This document shows positions 1 through 8,396 of a DNA stretch of 64,000 nt, in pieces; position 1 is the first letter of the stretch, and each line of letters opens with the position of its first letter. The notes below the pieces were generated by a model. That model saw only the letters and a program-made list of their open reading frames with translations, searched no databases and had not been told where the DNA came from. The stretch is from NCBI RefSeq assembly GCF_039566955.1, contig NZ_CP154796.1:5022001-5086000 (forward strand). Direction: 5' to 3'. A program made the translations under genes and the position numbers. The DNA is from Micromonospora sp. DSM 45708 (lineage in GTDB: Bacteria; Actinomycetota; Actinomycetes; Mycobacteriales; Micromonosporaceae).

Positions 1-1
1 G

Positions 2-433
2 CAGGGCAGCGGGTTTCCCACCCGGGTCGAGTGGCAGGCCACCGGTGACTACACCGGTTGGCTGGCCGCGCCGGTCGGCCTGTTCACGCTGCGTAGCCTC
101 GGCGTGGACCGGGTGCGCGCGCACAACGCGGCGCTGGCCGCGTACGGGCAACGGGTGGTCGGGGACGCGCTCGGGGTGGCGCCGGAGCGGTTGCCGGCGC
201 CCGGCGGACCGGCGGTCGCCATGCGGCTGGTGCCGTTGCCGCCCGGCGTCGCGACGACGCTGGACGCGGCCCGGGCGCTGCGGGCCCGGATCGCGGACCG
301 GCTGGCGGCCGAGGTGTCGGTGGCCGGCTGGAACGGCCGGGGCTACCTGCGGCTGTGCGGCCAGGTCTACAACACCCCCGAGGAGTACGAACGGCTGGCC
401 GTGCGGCTGCCCACGCTGCTCGCCCAGGGCTGA
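2..433 (+). CDS. PLP-dependent class V aminotransferase, C-terminal part (5' truncated by window edge)
   Basis: The frame is open from base 2 to the stop at 431-433, giving the last 143 residues. The stretch RVEWQATGDYTGWLAAP and the later RLCGQVYNTPEEYERLA match the C-terminal small domain of isopenicillin-N-epimerase-like class V aminotransferases (fold type I), cytoplasmic enzymes related to cysteine desulfurases. The PLP-binding lysine lies upstream, outside the window, so substrate and activity cannot be judged. The last 67 bases overlap the convergent peptidase gene. A cysteine-desulfurase-like enzyme of the same fold is the alternative reading. Confidence 0.75.
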   Translation, partial: QGSGFPTRVEWQATGDYTGWLAAPVGLFTLRSLGVDRVRAHNAALAAYGQRVVGDALGVAPERLPAPGGPAVAMRLVPLPPGVATTLDAARALRARIADRLAAEVSVAGWNGRGYLRLCGQVYNTPEEYERLAVRLPTLLAQG

Positions 434-1035
434 GCGCCTGGGGCGGCCGGCGTGGCCGGCGTCGGACCGAGGGGCAGCAACCGGACCCGGCCCAGCCCGA
501 GCAGGGCGAGCGGGTCCAGGTAGTCGTTGCCGTGGCGCAGCCCCCAGTGCAGGCAGGCCGCGGCGGCACAGCCGGGGTGCCCGGCGAGCAGCTCGCCGAT
601 CGGTGTGCCGGCGTCGATCCGGGCGCCGGCCGCGAGGCGGGAGCGCACCGGTTCGTAGGTGGTGCGCAGCCCGTCACCGTGCCCGACGCTGATCACCGGC
701 CGGCCGGCCACCGCGCCGGCGAAGAGGACCGTGCCCGCTCCGGCGGCGCGCACCTCGGCACCCGGTGCGGCGACGAGGTCCACGCCCCGGTGCCCGGGCA
801 GCCAGGGCCGGGGTGGCGGGTCGAACCGCCGGGCCACCCGGGGTGGGCCCGGCAACGGCCACCGAAAACGTGCCGCCGCACCGATTCCCGGCACCCTGGC
901 CGCCGACACCGGTCGACCGGCCGACGAGGCGGCGCCGGCCGGGGCCGGGCGGAGAGACGGCTCGGCGGACGGGCCCGGCGTGAGGAGCAGCACCAGCAGC
1001 ACGGCCGAGCCGGCCCGACCGATCGGGGTAGCCAT
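367..1035 (-). CDS. Secreted M23/LytM-like peptidase domain protein
   Basis: A 222-residue protein with an N-terminal hydrophobic signal segment (about residues 6-22, GSAVLLVLLLTPGPSAEP), a proline/alanine-rich linker, and an LytM domain from about residue 60. The first metal motif is present (HRGVDLVAAPG, H-x3-D). At the second motif, where active enzymes have H-x-H, the sequence is ACLHWGLRHG, so the first histidine is Cys. Actinobacterial M23 proteins of this CLHWGL type are common and may act as non-catalytic activators of cell-wall hydrolases; that role is inference. The start is the ATG at 1035; the open frame continues upstream but only over the divergent methyltransferase. The 3' end overlaps the convergent aminotransferase by 67 bases. 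Confidence 0.75.
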   Translation of the reverse strand: MATPIGRAGSAVLLVLLLTPGPSAEPSLRPAPAGAASSAGRPVSAARVPGIGAAARFRWPLPGPPRVARRFDPPPRPWLPGHRGVDLVAAPGAEVRAAGAGTVLFAGAVAGRPVISVGHGDGLRTTYEPVRSRLAAGARIDAGTPIGELLAGHPGCAAAACLHWGLRHGNDYLDPLALLGLGRVRLLPLGPTPATPAAPGAQPWASSVGSRTASRSYSSGVL

Positions 1036-1167
1036 GCCGCGCACTCTGCCCGCGCCGCCCGGCGTCCGGCCACCGCCCACGAGCGACGCTGTGGACGGAC
1101 CCGCGCTTGTGGACGACGCCCGAATTCGGGGCGGATCTGCTAAGGCCGGGCCGCCTATGCTGGCCGC

Positions 1168-1818
1168 GTGACGAAGGACTGGTACGCCTGGCACCGCGAC
1201 TACGACCAGCCCGGTTCGGCGCTGTCCCGGCGGCTCGTCGAGGTGCGGCACCGGATCGTCGAGGCGCTGGACGCGGCGCGGCCGGGCCCGCTGCGCGCGG
1301 TCAGCCTCTGCGCCGGTCAGGGGCGCGACCTGATCCCGGTGCTCGCCACTCATCCCCGTGGCCGGGACGTGACCGCCCGCCTGGTCGAGTTGGACCCGCG
1401 CAACACCGAACCGGCCCGCCGGGCCGCCGCCGACGCGGGGCTGACCGGCGTGGAGGTGGTCACCGGCGACGCGTCCCTGACCGACCGCTACGCCGACCTG
1501 GCCCCGGCGGATCTGGTGCTGGCCTGCGGCATCTTCGGCAATATCGACGACGACGACATCCGGTCGACGGTGCGACACTGTGCGTCGCTCTGTGCCACCG
1601 GCGGCACCGTGCTGTGGACCCGGCACCGGCGGGAGCCGGACCTGGTGCCCGCCATCTGCGACTGGTTCGCCGAGGAGGGTTTCGTGCCGGTGGCGGTGAG
1701 CAGCCCGGCCGACGGGGTGGGCGTCGGCGCGCACCGCTTCACCGGCCCGCCCCGGCCGCTCGCCCCGGGTGTGCGGATGTTCGAGTTCGTGGGCTACGAC
1801 GAGTTGGAGCAGCGATGA
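1168..1818 (+). CDS. Class I SAM-dependent methyltransferase
   Basis: A 216-residue protein starting at a GTG. The SAM-binding motif I is VSLCAGQGRDLIPVL (about residues 45-60), followed by an acidic VELDPRN at the end of strand 2 and GDASLTDRYADL for motif II. LVLACGIFGNIDDDDI corresponds to the motif IV region. This is a Rossmann-fold methyltransferase of unknown substrate. Its stop overlaps the start of the sulfite-oxidase-like gene (ATGA), so the two are probably co-translated. Whether they share a pathway is not visible from the sequence. Confidence 0.8.
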   Translation: MTKDWYAWHRDYDQPGSALSRRLVEVRHRIVEALDAARPGPLRAVSLCAGQGRDLIPVLATHPRGRDVTARLVELDPRNTEPARRAAADAGLTGVEVVTGDASLTDRYADLAPADLVLACGIFGNIDDDDIRSTVRHCASLCATGGTVLWTRHRREPDLVPAICDWFAEEGFVPVAVSSPADGVGVGAHRFTGPPRPLAPGVRMFEFVGYDELEQR

Positions 1819-2921
1819 CCTCTGTGGACGACGTCAGCCGCCCCTCGCGGGTCGCCGGGCCGGACGAGGCGATCAGCGCCGAGGAGCTCCAGCTCGCCGC
1901 GCGCAACCACGGCATCCCGCTGGAGGCGTTGCGGTACGACGTGACGCCGGCGGGCCTGCACTACCTGCTCATCCACTACGACATCCCGGACGTGGACCCG
2001 GCCGGGCACACGCTGACCGTGTCCGGGGCGGTCGGTCGTCCGCTCCGGCTGGACCTGGCGGCGCTGCGCGCGCGACCCCGGGTCACCCGGCAGGTCACGC
2101 TGGAGTGCGCCGGCAACGGGCGGGCGTTGCTGCATCCGCGTCCGGTCAGCCAGCCCTGGCTCGTGGAGGCGGTGGGCAACGCCGAGTGGACGGGTACCCC
2201 GCTGGCTCCGCTGCTGCGCGAGGCCGGCCTGTCCGCCGACGCGGTCGACGTGGTGTTCACCGGCGCCGACCACGGGGTGGAGCGGGGCGTCGAGCAGGAC
2301 TACGAACGGGCGCTGCCGGTGGCCGACGCGCTGCGCGAGGAGGTGCTGCTGGCGTACGAGATGAACGGCGCTCCGTTGCTGCCGCAGCACGGCGCCCCGC
2401 TGCGGCTGATCGTGCCCGGCTGGTACGGCATGGCGCACGTCAAGTGGCTGCGCGACATTCGGGTGACGACCGAGCCGTTCGACGGTTACCAGAACGCGGT
2501 GGCCTACCGGCTGCGGCGGGACGCCGTCGACCCGGGCGTGCCGGTGACCCGGATCGAGCCGCGCGCGCTGGTGCGCCCGCCCGGCTTCCCGGACTTCATG
2601 TCCCGGACGCGGGTGCTGCGGCCGGGGCCGTGCACGGTGGACGGTCGCGCCTGGTCGGGGCACGCGCCGGTGACGTCGGTCGAGGTGACGTTCGACGGCG
2701 GCGACACCTGGACGCCGGCGCGCCTGGAGGAGCCCACCGGGGGCGGATGGGCGTGGCGTCGATGGTCGGTGGCGTGGACGGCGACGCCGGGGCGGTACGT
2801 GCTGGGGGCGCGGGCGACGGACGCCTCCGGGCGGACCCAGCCGGTCGAGCAGCCGTGGAACCGGGGTGGGTTCGCGAACAACCTGGTGCAGCGCGTCGAG
2901 GTGGTCGTGCCGGCGGAGTGA
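1815..2921 (+). CDS. Sulfite-oxidase-type molybdopterin oxidoreductase
   Basis: A 368-residue protein with the two domains of the sulfite oxidase family: a molybdopterin-binding domain (about residues 50-225) with the cysteine ligand in LECAGNGRALL, and a C-terminal Mo-co dimerisation domain (about 240-365, from RIEPRALVRPPGF to GGFANNLVQRVEVVV). WYGMAHVKWL is another family signature. I see no heme domain and no Tat or Sec signal, so it is probably cytoplasmic and needs a separate electron acceptor. The ATG at 1815 overlaps the methyltransferase stop. The physiological substrate may be sulfite or another oxyanion or S-oxide; the sequence does not decide. It ends 37 bases before the convergent DUF2469 gene. 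Confidence 0.85.
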   Translation: MTSVDDVSRPSRVAGPDEAISAEELQLAARNHGIPLEALRYDVTPAGLHYLLIHYDIPDVDPAGHTLTVSGAVGRPLRLDLAALRARPRVTRQVTLECAGNGRALLHPRPVSQPWLVEAVGNAEWTGTPLAPLLREAGLSADAVDVVFTGADHGVERGVEQDYERALPVADALREEVLLAYEMNGAPLLPQHGAPLRLIVPGWYGMAHVKWLRDIRVTTEPFDGYQNAVAYRLRRDAVDPGVPVTRIEPRALVRPPGFPDFMSRTRVLRPGPCTVDGRAWSGHAPVTSVEVTFDGGDTWTPARLEEPTGGGWAWRRWSVAWTATPGRYVLGARATDASGRTQPVEQPWNRGGFANNLVQRVEVVVPAE

Positions 2922-2958
2922 TCCGCGCTCGGCGGCGGGCCGGGGCGGCCCGCCCGAC

Positions 2959-3282
2959 TCAGCCGCCGAAGCCGGAATCTGCGGGAAGCGAGATGTCGGG
3001 CTTTTCGAGCTCTTCCACATTGACGTCCTTGAACGTCATTACTCGGACGTTCTTGACGAACCGGGCAGGGCGGTACATGTCCCACACCCAGGCGTCGTGC
3101 ATCTCGACCTCGAAGTAGACCTCACCGTCGGAGTTGCGGACGTGCAGGTCCACCTGATTGGCCAGGTAGAAACGGCGCTCGGTCTCCACCACGTAGGAGA
3201 ACTGGCGGACAATGTCGCGGTACTCCCGGTAGAGCTGCAGCTCCATCTCGGTCTCGTACTTCTCGAGATCTTCCGCGCTCAT
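2959..3282 (-). CDS. DUF2469 family protein
   Basis: A 107-residue acidic protein, close to the usual family length. The start MSAEDLEKYETEMELQLYRE and the body (REYRDIVRQFSYVVETERRF, DLHVRNSDGEVYFEVEMHDA, WVWDMYRPARFVKNVRVMTF) are highly conserved across actinobacteria, where the gene regularly follows rnhB. Its ATG overlaps the rnhB stop (ATGA), so it is the last gene of the leftward cluster. No catalytic motif or membrane segment is apparent and no function is established. Confidence 0.9.
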   Translation of the reverse strand: MSAEDLEKYETEMELQLYREYRDIVRQFSYVVETERRFYLANQVDLHVRNSDGEVYFEVEMHDAWVWDMYRPARFVKNVRVMTFKDVNVEELEKPDISLPADSGFGG

Positions 3283-4127
3283 CGCACTCCGCCTTCCATG
3301 ACCACATCTTCCCCCACCGACGCCGGAGGTCGAGGCTGCTCGCCCAACGCCACGCCGACGGTACCCCCTGGCGCGCCGGAGTACTCCATCGGCTCGTCCC
3401 GCCGCCCGGTGGACGCCCCGGGCAGCGTCATGCCGGGCTCCCCGGCGGACGGCCGGCGGGCCCGCGGCGGCCGGCCGTCCCGCCCGGAGACGGCCGCCAC
3501 GTTCACGTACGAGAAACGGTGTTCCCGGCAGGGCCCCCGCTCCCGCAGCGCCGCGCTGTGCTCGGCGGTGATGTACCCCTTGTGCTCGGCGAAACCGTAG
3601 CCGGGGAAGCTCCCGTCCAGCTCCACCATGAGGCGGTCCCGGGTGACCTTGGCGAGCACGCTCGCCGCCGCGACACAGGCAGCCACCCGGTCCCCCTTCC
3701 AGACCGCCAGCCCCGGCACGTCGAGCCCGTCCACCCCGAAGCCGTCGGTCAGCACGTAGTCCGGGCGGGTGTCGAGCGAGGCGAGCGCCCGGCGCATCGC
3801 CGCCAGGTTGCACACGTGCAGCCCGCGCGCGTCGACCTCCTCGGCCGGGATGATCACCACGGCGTACGCCAGGGCGCGGGCCACCACCTCGTGGTAGACC
3901 CGCTCGCGGGCCGCCGGGGTGAGCAGCTTCGAGTCGGCCAGCTCGTCGATCTCGCCGCGCCGCCCCTCGGGCAACACCGCGGCGGCGGCCACCAGCGGCC
4001 CGGCGCAGGCGCCCCGGCCGGCCTCGTCGGCGCCCGCCACGTGCCGGAAGCCCCGCCGTTGCAGCGCCCGCTCCAACGCGTAGAGGCCACCGTCCCGGCG
4101 CACCACGGTGCGCGGCGGGGTCAACAC
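3279..4127 (-). CDS. rnhB: Ribonuclease HII
   Basis: A 282-residue RNase HII, which removes ribonucleotides and RNA primers from RNA/DNA hybrids. The first acidic pair is in GADEAGRGACAGPLVAAAAV (about residues 24-43), the third acid in DYVLTDGFGVDG and the fourth in AKVTRDRLMVELD. The fold ends near HRFSYVNVAAVSG; about 70 low-complexity residues follow, making the protein longer than usual. The start is GTG at 4127, four bases into the Nudix gene; TTG at 4124 is also possible. The 3' end overlaps the DUF2469 start. Confidence 0.92.
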   Translation of the reverse strand: MLTPPRTVVRRDGGLYALERALQRRGFRHVAGADEAGRGACAGPLVAAAAVLPEGRRGEIDELADSKLLTPAARERVYHEVVARALAYAVVIIPAEEVDARGLHVCNLAAMRRALASLDTRPDYVLTDGFGVDGLDVPGLAVWKGDRVAACVAAASVLAKVTRDRLMVELDGSFPGYGFAEHKGYITAEHSAALRERGPCREHRFSYVNVAAVSGRDGRPPRARRPSAGEPGMTLPGASTGRRDEPMEYSGAPGGTVGVALGEQPRPPASVGEDVVMEGGVR

Positions 4128-4588
4128 CCGGCACCCCCGGCCAGCACCGGGCCGAGCCGGTCGGGCAGGTCGGGCGGGTAGTAGCGCTCGGTGGAGGTGG
4201 CCAGCTCGGTCACCACCCACCAGCGGTGCCCGTGCACGCTGGCCCGCTCGACCTCGTTGAAGCCGGCGGTGTCGACCGCCCAGCCGGGCACCCGGACGAG
4301 GAAGAACTCCTGCTCCTGGCGGTACCAGACGCCGTCGAACGGGAACTCGACGGTCTCGGACCAGATCGGCGCGCCCAGCTCGGTCGGGGTGAGCCGGAGG
4401 CCGGTCTCCTCGGCCAACTCCCGCGCCGCGCCCTGCGCCGGGGTCTCCCCCGGGTCGAGCCCACCGCCGGGGGTGAACCAGTAGCGGTGCCCCGGCCGAC
4501 CCGGATCGCTGCCCTCGAACAGCAGCACCCGGTCGTCGGCGTCGATCAGCAGCACCCGGGCCGCGCGACGAGGGGTGTAGACGGTCAC
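4121..4588 (-). CDS. Nudix hydrolase
   Basis: A 155-residue protein with a complete Nudix box, GGLDPGETPAQGAARELAEE followed by TG (G-x5-E-x7-REL-x-EE-xx-G). It hydrolyses a nucleoside diphosphate linked to some other group; the substrate is not predictable. The start is the GTG at 4588 (VTVYTPRRAARVLLID). A longer upstream frame would run into lepB and is not supported. It sits between lepB and rnhB in a leftward series, overlapping rnhB by 7 bases, so co-transcription is likely. Confidence 0.85.
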   Translation of the reverse strand: MTVYTPRRAARVLLIDADDRVLLFEGSDPGRPGHRYWFTPGGGLDPGETPAQGAARELAEETGLRLTPTELGAPIWSETVEFPFDGVWYRQEQEFFLVRVPGWAVDTAGFNEVERASVHGHRWWVVTELATSTERYYPPDLPDRLGPVLAGGAGC

Positions 4589-4634
4589 CGCACCAGCCTG
4601 CCAGACGCCTCCGACGAACGACCACGCGCTCCGG

Positions 4635-5267
4635 TCAGGGATTGGGAATGCCGTCGAACTGCTTGGGCACGGTGAGCCAGGTGGCCCGGTCGACCGGCCA
4701 GAAGATGGTGAAGGCCCGGCCGACGACCTCGCCCTCCGGGATGGTGGCCTCGGTGATGTCCTCACCGGACTGCTGCCAGTGCTCCAGCGAGTCGCCGGAG
4801 GCCTCCCGGTGGTCGCCCATCACCCACAGCCGACCCTTCGGCACGGTGATGTCGAAGTCCTGGTCGGCGGGCTTGTTGCCGGGGAAGACGAACGGCTCGT
4901 CGATCGGCTTGCCGTTGATGACCAGCCGCTCCTGGCCGCCGGTGCGGTCGCAGCAGACCACGTGGTCGCCACCGACGCCGATCACCCGCTTGATGAAGTC
5001 CTCGCCGTCGGGGTTGCCGCTCCACTCGGTGGGCGCCTTGAAGACGATCACCTCACCCCGGTGCGGCGAGCGGAAGTCGTAGACCAGCTTGTTGACCAGC
5101 ACCCGATCGTCGATCGCGAGAGTGTTCTCCATGGACGGGGACGGGATGAAGAAGGTCTGCAGCACGAAGGCACGAACCAGCACTGCGACCAGGATCGCCA
5201 CACCCAGGAGGATGGGCAGCTCCTTCCAGAAGGAGCTGCGCGGCTTTTCGGTCTGCTCGTCAATCAC
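4635..5267 (-). CDS. lepB: Signal peptidase I (second of a tandem pair)
   Basis: A 210-residue type I signal peptidase with one N-terminal transmembrane helix (about residues 17-37, PILLGVAILVAVLVRAFVLQ). The nucleophile serine is in IPSPSMENTL, the general-base lysine in EDFIKRVIGVGGD, and the conserved VMGDHREASGDS box is present. It cleaves signal peptides from exported proteins on the outer face of the membrane. Its ATG overlaps the stop of the upstream paralogue. Streptomycetes also carry clustered type I signal peptidases beside rplS and rnhB. Confidence 0.92.
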   Translation of the reverse strand: MIDEQTEKPRSSFWKELPILLGVAILVAVLVRAFVLQTFFIPSPSMENTLAIDDRVLVNKLVYDFRSPHRGEVIVFKAPTEWSGNPDGEDFIKRVIGVGGDHVVCCDRTGGQERLVINGKPIDEPFVFPGNKPADQDFDITVPKGRLWVMGDHREASGDSLEHWQQSGEDITEATIPEGEVVGRAFTIFWPVDRATWLTVPKQFDGIPNP

Positions 5268-6145
5268 GGGAGGAGCCTACGTCCACCGGTGCGGCGCGGT
5301 CGCCCCGAACCCGGGAGAACGGCCAGCGTGGCCGTGACCGGAAGGATCAGGACGACTCCCCCCAGCGGGTCGGGATCGACCGGGACCGGCCGGGCCGGCG
5401 CGGCCTCCGCGCGGGGCAGGCCCGCGAACGTCTCCGGCACGGGCAGGCTGGTCCACCGCTGCGACGGCCAGACGATCATGAAGGCCCGGCCGACCACGTT
5501 GTCGATCGGCACCGGCCCCTGGCAGCGGGCGTCCTGCGACACCAGCCGGTGGTCGCCCATCACGAAGATCTGCCCCGGCGGCACCACCACCTCGGTGAAC
5601 TGCCGGGAGCGGCACTCCTTCGGATTGGGTGGGAGGTCCACCGGGGAGTCCTCGGAGACGTACGCCTGCTCCTCCAGCGGCGTGCCGTTGACCACCACGC
5701 GGCCCTTGTCGCAGCACCAGACCTTGTCGCCGGGCACCCCGATGACGCGCTTGATGAAGTCCTTCTCGCCGGGGCGGCTGACCCCGACGAGGTCGCCGAG
5801 CGTGCGGCCGACCTTGCCGGCGAGGTTGGTCGGCGGGGCCGGCGTCTCCTGGGCGACCCAGCGGTCCGTGCCCCGGAACACCACGACCTCGCCGCGGACC
5901 GGGTCGCGCATGTCGTAGACGACCTTGTTGACCAGCACCCGGTCGCCGATGAGCAGCGTGTTCTCCATCGACCCGGACGGGATGAAGAAGGCCTGGAGCA
6001 GGAACGTGCGGATCAGCACCGCGAGGCAGAACGCCACGACGAGCAGCAGCGGCAGCTCCTGCCAGAGCGGCATCTGCCGCCGGGAACGCCGGGCCCGCCG
6101 GCGCCAGGGATCGACGGTGCCGTCCTCGTCAAGCATCTGCACCAT
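5264..6145 (-). CDS. lepB: Signal peptidase I (first of a tandem pair)
   Basis: A 293-residue paralogue of the neighbouring lepB. After an arginine-rich cytoplasmic N-terminus there is a transmembrane helix (about residues 31-51, LPLLLVVAFCLAVLIRTFLL). The Ser motif is IPSGSMENTLLIGDRVL, the Lys motif KDFIKRVIGVPGD and the box VMGDHRLVSQDARC. Unlike the shorter copy it has an insert around APPTNLAGKVGRTLGD and a possible second hydrophobic segment near the C-terminus (GGVVLILPVTATLAVLP), so topology may differ. The stop overlaps the ATG of the second copy. rplS lies upstream in the same direction. Confidence 0.92.
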   Translation of the reverse strand: MVQMLDEDGTVDPWRRRARRSRRQMPLWQELPLLLVVAFCLAVLIRTFLLQAFFIPSGSMENTLLIGDRVLVNKVVYDMRDPVRGEVVVFRGTDRWVAQETPAPPTNLAGKVGRTLGDLVGVSRPGEKDFIKRVIGVPGDKVWCCDKGRVVVNGTPLEEQAYVSEDSPVDLPPNPKECRSRQFTEVVVPPGQIFVMGDHRLVSQDARCQGPVPIDNVVGRAFMIVWPSQRWTSLPVPETFAGLPRAEAAPARPVPVDPDPLGGVVLILPVTATLAVLPGSGRPRRTGGRRLLP

Positions 6146-6317
6146 GCCACTCTCCGGTTCGCCGCGAAAACGACACTACCGCCCGGGAGTCTCCTCGAAG
6201 ACCCCACGGGCGGCAGTGGACCGCTTCGCGCCGTCCGGCTGCGCCCGTACCGACCAGCGTAATGCGCTCCGGTCGATACGACATCCGCACAGCTCGGGCG
6301 GCGTGGCGAACAGTGGT

Positions 6318-6677
6318 TCAGTTCGTCGGCTGCTTCTCCCGCAGCTCCTTGATCTTGGCCTTCTTGCCCCGCAGCTCGCGCAGGTAGTAGAGCTTGGCGC
6401 GCCGCACGTCACCGCGGGTCACGATCTCGATCCGGTCGATGCCCGGGCTGTTCAGCGGGTAGGTGCGCTCCACGCCGACGCCGAAGCTGATCTTGCGGAC
6501 CGAGAAGGTCTCGCGCAGGCCGTCACCCTGGCGACGGATGACCACGCCCTGGAAGATCTGGACCCGGGACCGGCTGCCCTCGACGACCCGCGCGTGCACC
6601 TTGACGGTGTCACCGGCACGGAAGTCAGGCAGGTCGGCGCGCTTCGACTGGGCGTCAAGGGCGTCCAGGATGTTCAT
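6318..6677 (-). CDS. rplS: 50S ribosomal protein L19
   Basis: A 119-residue protein of normal L19 length. Diagnostic stretches are [52 protein letters not shown] and [19 protein letters not shown]19 lies at the 30S-50S interface. The ATG at 6677 is the conserved start ([19 protein letters not shown]). It lies 143 bases downstream of trmD and 172 bases upstream of the first lepB, so it may have its own leader. Confidence 0.97.
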   Translation of the reverse strand: MNILDALDAQSKRADLPDFRAGDTVKVHARVVEGSRSRVQIFQGVVIRRQGDGLRETFSVRKISFGVGVERTYPLNSPGIDRIEIVTRGDVRRAKLYYLRELRGKKAKIKELREKQPTN

Positions 6678-6701
6678 CGCTGCGTCCTCGTGAGGCTCAC
6701 G

Positions 6702-6722
6702 GCGCATCGTCAGTCGATGCGC
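6702..6722 (-). promoter_or_regulatory. Perfect 8-bp hairpin in the rplS leader
   Basis: Arms GCGCATCG (6702-6709) and CGATGCGC (6715-6722) flank a 5-base loop. It lies about 25 bases upstream of the rplS start. Ribosomal protein genes are often autoregulated through leader structures, but nothing here proves it. Confidence 0.3.
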
Positions 6723-6820
6723 GAACGGGTGATTCTGACCCCCGGGCGGTGGCCGGCGACGCCGACCCCGGTCGGGGGTCCTCGCAGCCGCCCACGGCGT
6801 GGACGGATGCGGCAACCCCT

Positions 6821-7609
6821 CTACTTTGCCACATGCCCCGCGGAAGGCTGAAACCCACCCCGGTCCAGCGCCGCCCGGTCCCGCTGGTCCAGGCGCTCCG
6901 GGGCGAGCGCGCCGACCATGTCGGGGCGGCGGGCCGCCGTCCGTCGCAGCGCCTCGTCGCGTCGCCAGCGGGCGATCCGGGCGTGGTCGCCGGAACGGAG
7001 CACCTCCGGCACGTCGAGGTCGCGCCAGGTCGCCGGCTTCGTGTAGAGCGGGGCCTCCAGCAGCCCGTGCGCGTGCGACTCCTCGTCCAGCGAACCGGCG
7101 TTGCCGAGCACCCCGGGCAGCAGCCGGGTGACCGCCTCCAGGATGACCAGCACGGCCACCTCGCCGCCGAACAGCACGTAGTCGCCGAGCGAGACCTCGG
7201 TCACCGGCATCCGGGTCGCCGCGTGGTCGAGCACCCGCTGGTCGATGCCCTCGTACCGGCCGCAGGCGAAGAGCAGGTGCGACTCGGTGGCCAACCGGTG
7301 CGCCATCGCCTGCGTGAACGGGACGCCGGCCGGCGACGGGACGAGCAGCCGGGGCAGCGTATGGCCGTCCGGGCTCAGCTCGTCGGGGGCCAGCGCGTCC
7401 AGCGCCTCACCCCACGGCTCCGGCCGCATGACCATGCCGGGACCGCCGCCGTAGGGCGTGTCGTCCACCGTGCGGTGCACGTCGTGGGTCCAGGTCCGCA
7501 GATCGTGTACGGCCAGCCGCAGCAGCCCGTTCGCACGGGCCTTGCCGATCAGCGAGAGGTCCAGCGGGGCGAAGTACTCCGGGAAGATCGACACGATGTC
7601 GACGCGCAT
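6821..7609 (-). CDS. trmD: tRNA (guanine-37-N1)-methyltransferase
   Basis: A 262-residue TrmD, which methylates G37 of tRNAs reading CNN codons and so prevents +1 frameshifting. The N-terminus [16 protein letters not shown] is canonical. The trefoil-knot SAM site is seen in [18 protein letters not shown] and [20 protein letters not shown], followed by [17 protein letters not shown]. It starts 13 bases after rimM stops. The last 20 or so residues ([20 protein letters not shown]) are a lineage-specific tail. Confidence 0.96.
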   Translation of the reverse strand: MRVDIVSIFPEYFAPLDLSLIGKARANGLLRLAVHDLRTWTHDVHRTVDDTPYGGGPGMVMRPEPWGEALDALAPDELSPDGHTLPRLLVPSPAGVPFTQAMAHRLATESHLLFACGRYEGIDQRVLDHAATRMPVTEVSLGDYVLFGGEVAVLVILEAVTRLLPGVLGNAGSLDEESHAHGLLEAPLYTKPATWRDLDVPEVLRSGDHARIARWRRDEALRRTAARRPDMVGALAPERLDQRDRAALDRGGFQPSAGHVAK

Positions 7610-7622
7610 GCGGTGGCTCCAG

Positions 7623-8162
7623 CTAGAGGTCGAGCAAACCGCCGGGCAGGTCGACGACGACACGGCCGCCGGCGAGATCCACCTCGGGCACGATCGCCTT
7701 GACGAACGGAACGAGGACGGGCTGCCCCGCCGGACGCCGCACCACCAACAGGTCGGAGGCGGGGGCGTGGTCGATGCGGTCCACCTCGCCGAGCCGCTCC
7801 CCGTCCCGGGTGACCACGGCGAGCCCGACCAACTGGTGGTCGTGGAACTCCTCCGGGTCAGCCGGCTCGGCGACGTCGGCGCTGTCCACGCCGACAAGCG
7901 TGTTGCGCAGCGCCTCGGCGACGTCGCGACCCAGGACGCCGGAGAACACGACCAGCAGACGGCCCTGGTGCCAGCGCGCCGACTCCACGGTCAGCGTCGG
8001 CGGCACCCGCCAGGCGCCGGGCTCGGCCGGCACCACCCCCGGCTCGGTAACCAGTACCGAACCGGGGGCGAACCGTGCTTCGGGCTCATCGGTCCGCACC
8101 TCCACGGTGACCTCACCGCGGATGCCGTGCGGTTTGCCGATCCGGCCGACGACGAGAAGCAT
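7623..8162 (-). CDS. rimM: 16S rRNA processing protein RimM
   Basis: A 179-residue ribosome maturation factor that binds S19 during assembly of the 30S head. The N-terminal RimM domain has the signature [19 protein letters not shown]; the C-terminal PRC-barrel domain includes [20 protein letters not shown] and [18 protein letters not shown]. The ATG shares one base with the khpA stop (TGATG), and trmD follows after 13 bases. The order rpsP-khpA-rimM-trmD is the common bacterial arrangement. Confidence 0.95.
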   Translation of the reverse strand: MLLVVGRIGKPHGIRGEVTVEVRTDEPEARFAPGSVLVTEPGVVPAEPGAWRVPPTLTVESARWHQGRLLVVFSGVLGRDVAEALRNTLVGVDSADVAEPADPEEFHDHQLVGLAVVTRDGERLGEVDRIDHAPASDLLVVRRPAGQPVLVPFVKAIVPEVDLAGGRVVVDLPGGLLDL

Positions 8163-8395
8163 CAGTACGAGTCGACGATGTCGACGCGTACTCCACGTCC
8201 GCCGATGGAGCCGATCACCTGGCGCAGTGCCTTGGCGGTCCGTCCGGACCGCCCGATCACCGTGCCGAGATCCTCCGGGTGCACGCGGACCTCGAGCCGC
8301 TTGCCCCGACGGGAATCGACCATCCGCACCCGGACGTCGTCCGGGTGGTCGACGATCCCCTTGACCAGGTGCTCCAGGGCGGGACGCAGCGCCAT
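8162..8395 (-). CDS. khpA: KH-domain RNA-binding protein KhpA
   Basis: A 77-residue single KH domain. The GxxG loop is in LGTVIGRSGRTAKALRQVIG, and the protein begins MALRPALEHLVKGIVDHPDD as in other actinobacterial KhpA proteins. KhpA proteins bind RNA, often together with KhpB/Jag, and influence cell elongation and division in Gram-positives. The stop overlaps the rimM ATG and the gene begins one base after rpsP ends, so it is tightly embedded in the operon. Confidence 0.93.
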   Translation of the reverse strand: MALRPALEHLVKGIVDHPDDVRVRMVDSRRGKRLEVRVHPEDLGTVIGRSGRTAKALRQVIGSIGGRGVRVDIVDSY

Positions 8396-8396
8396 G

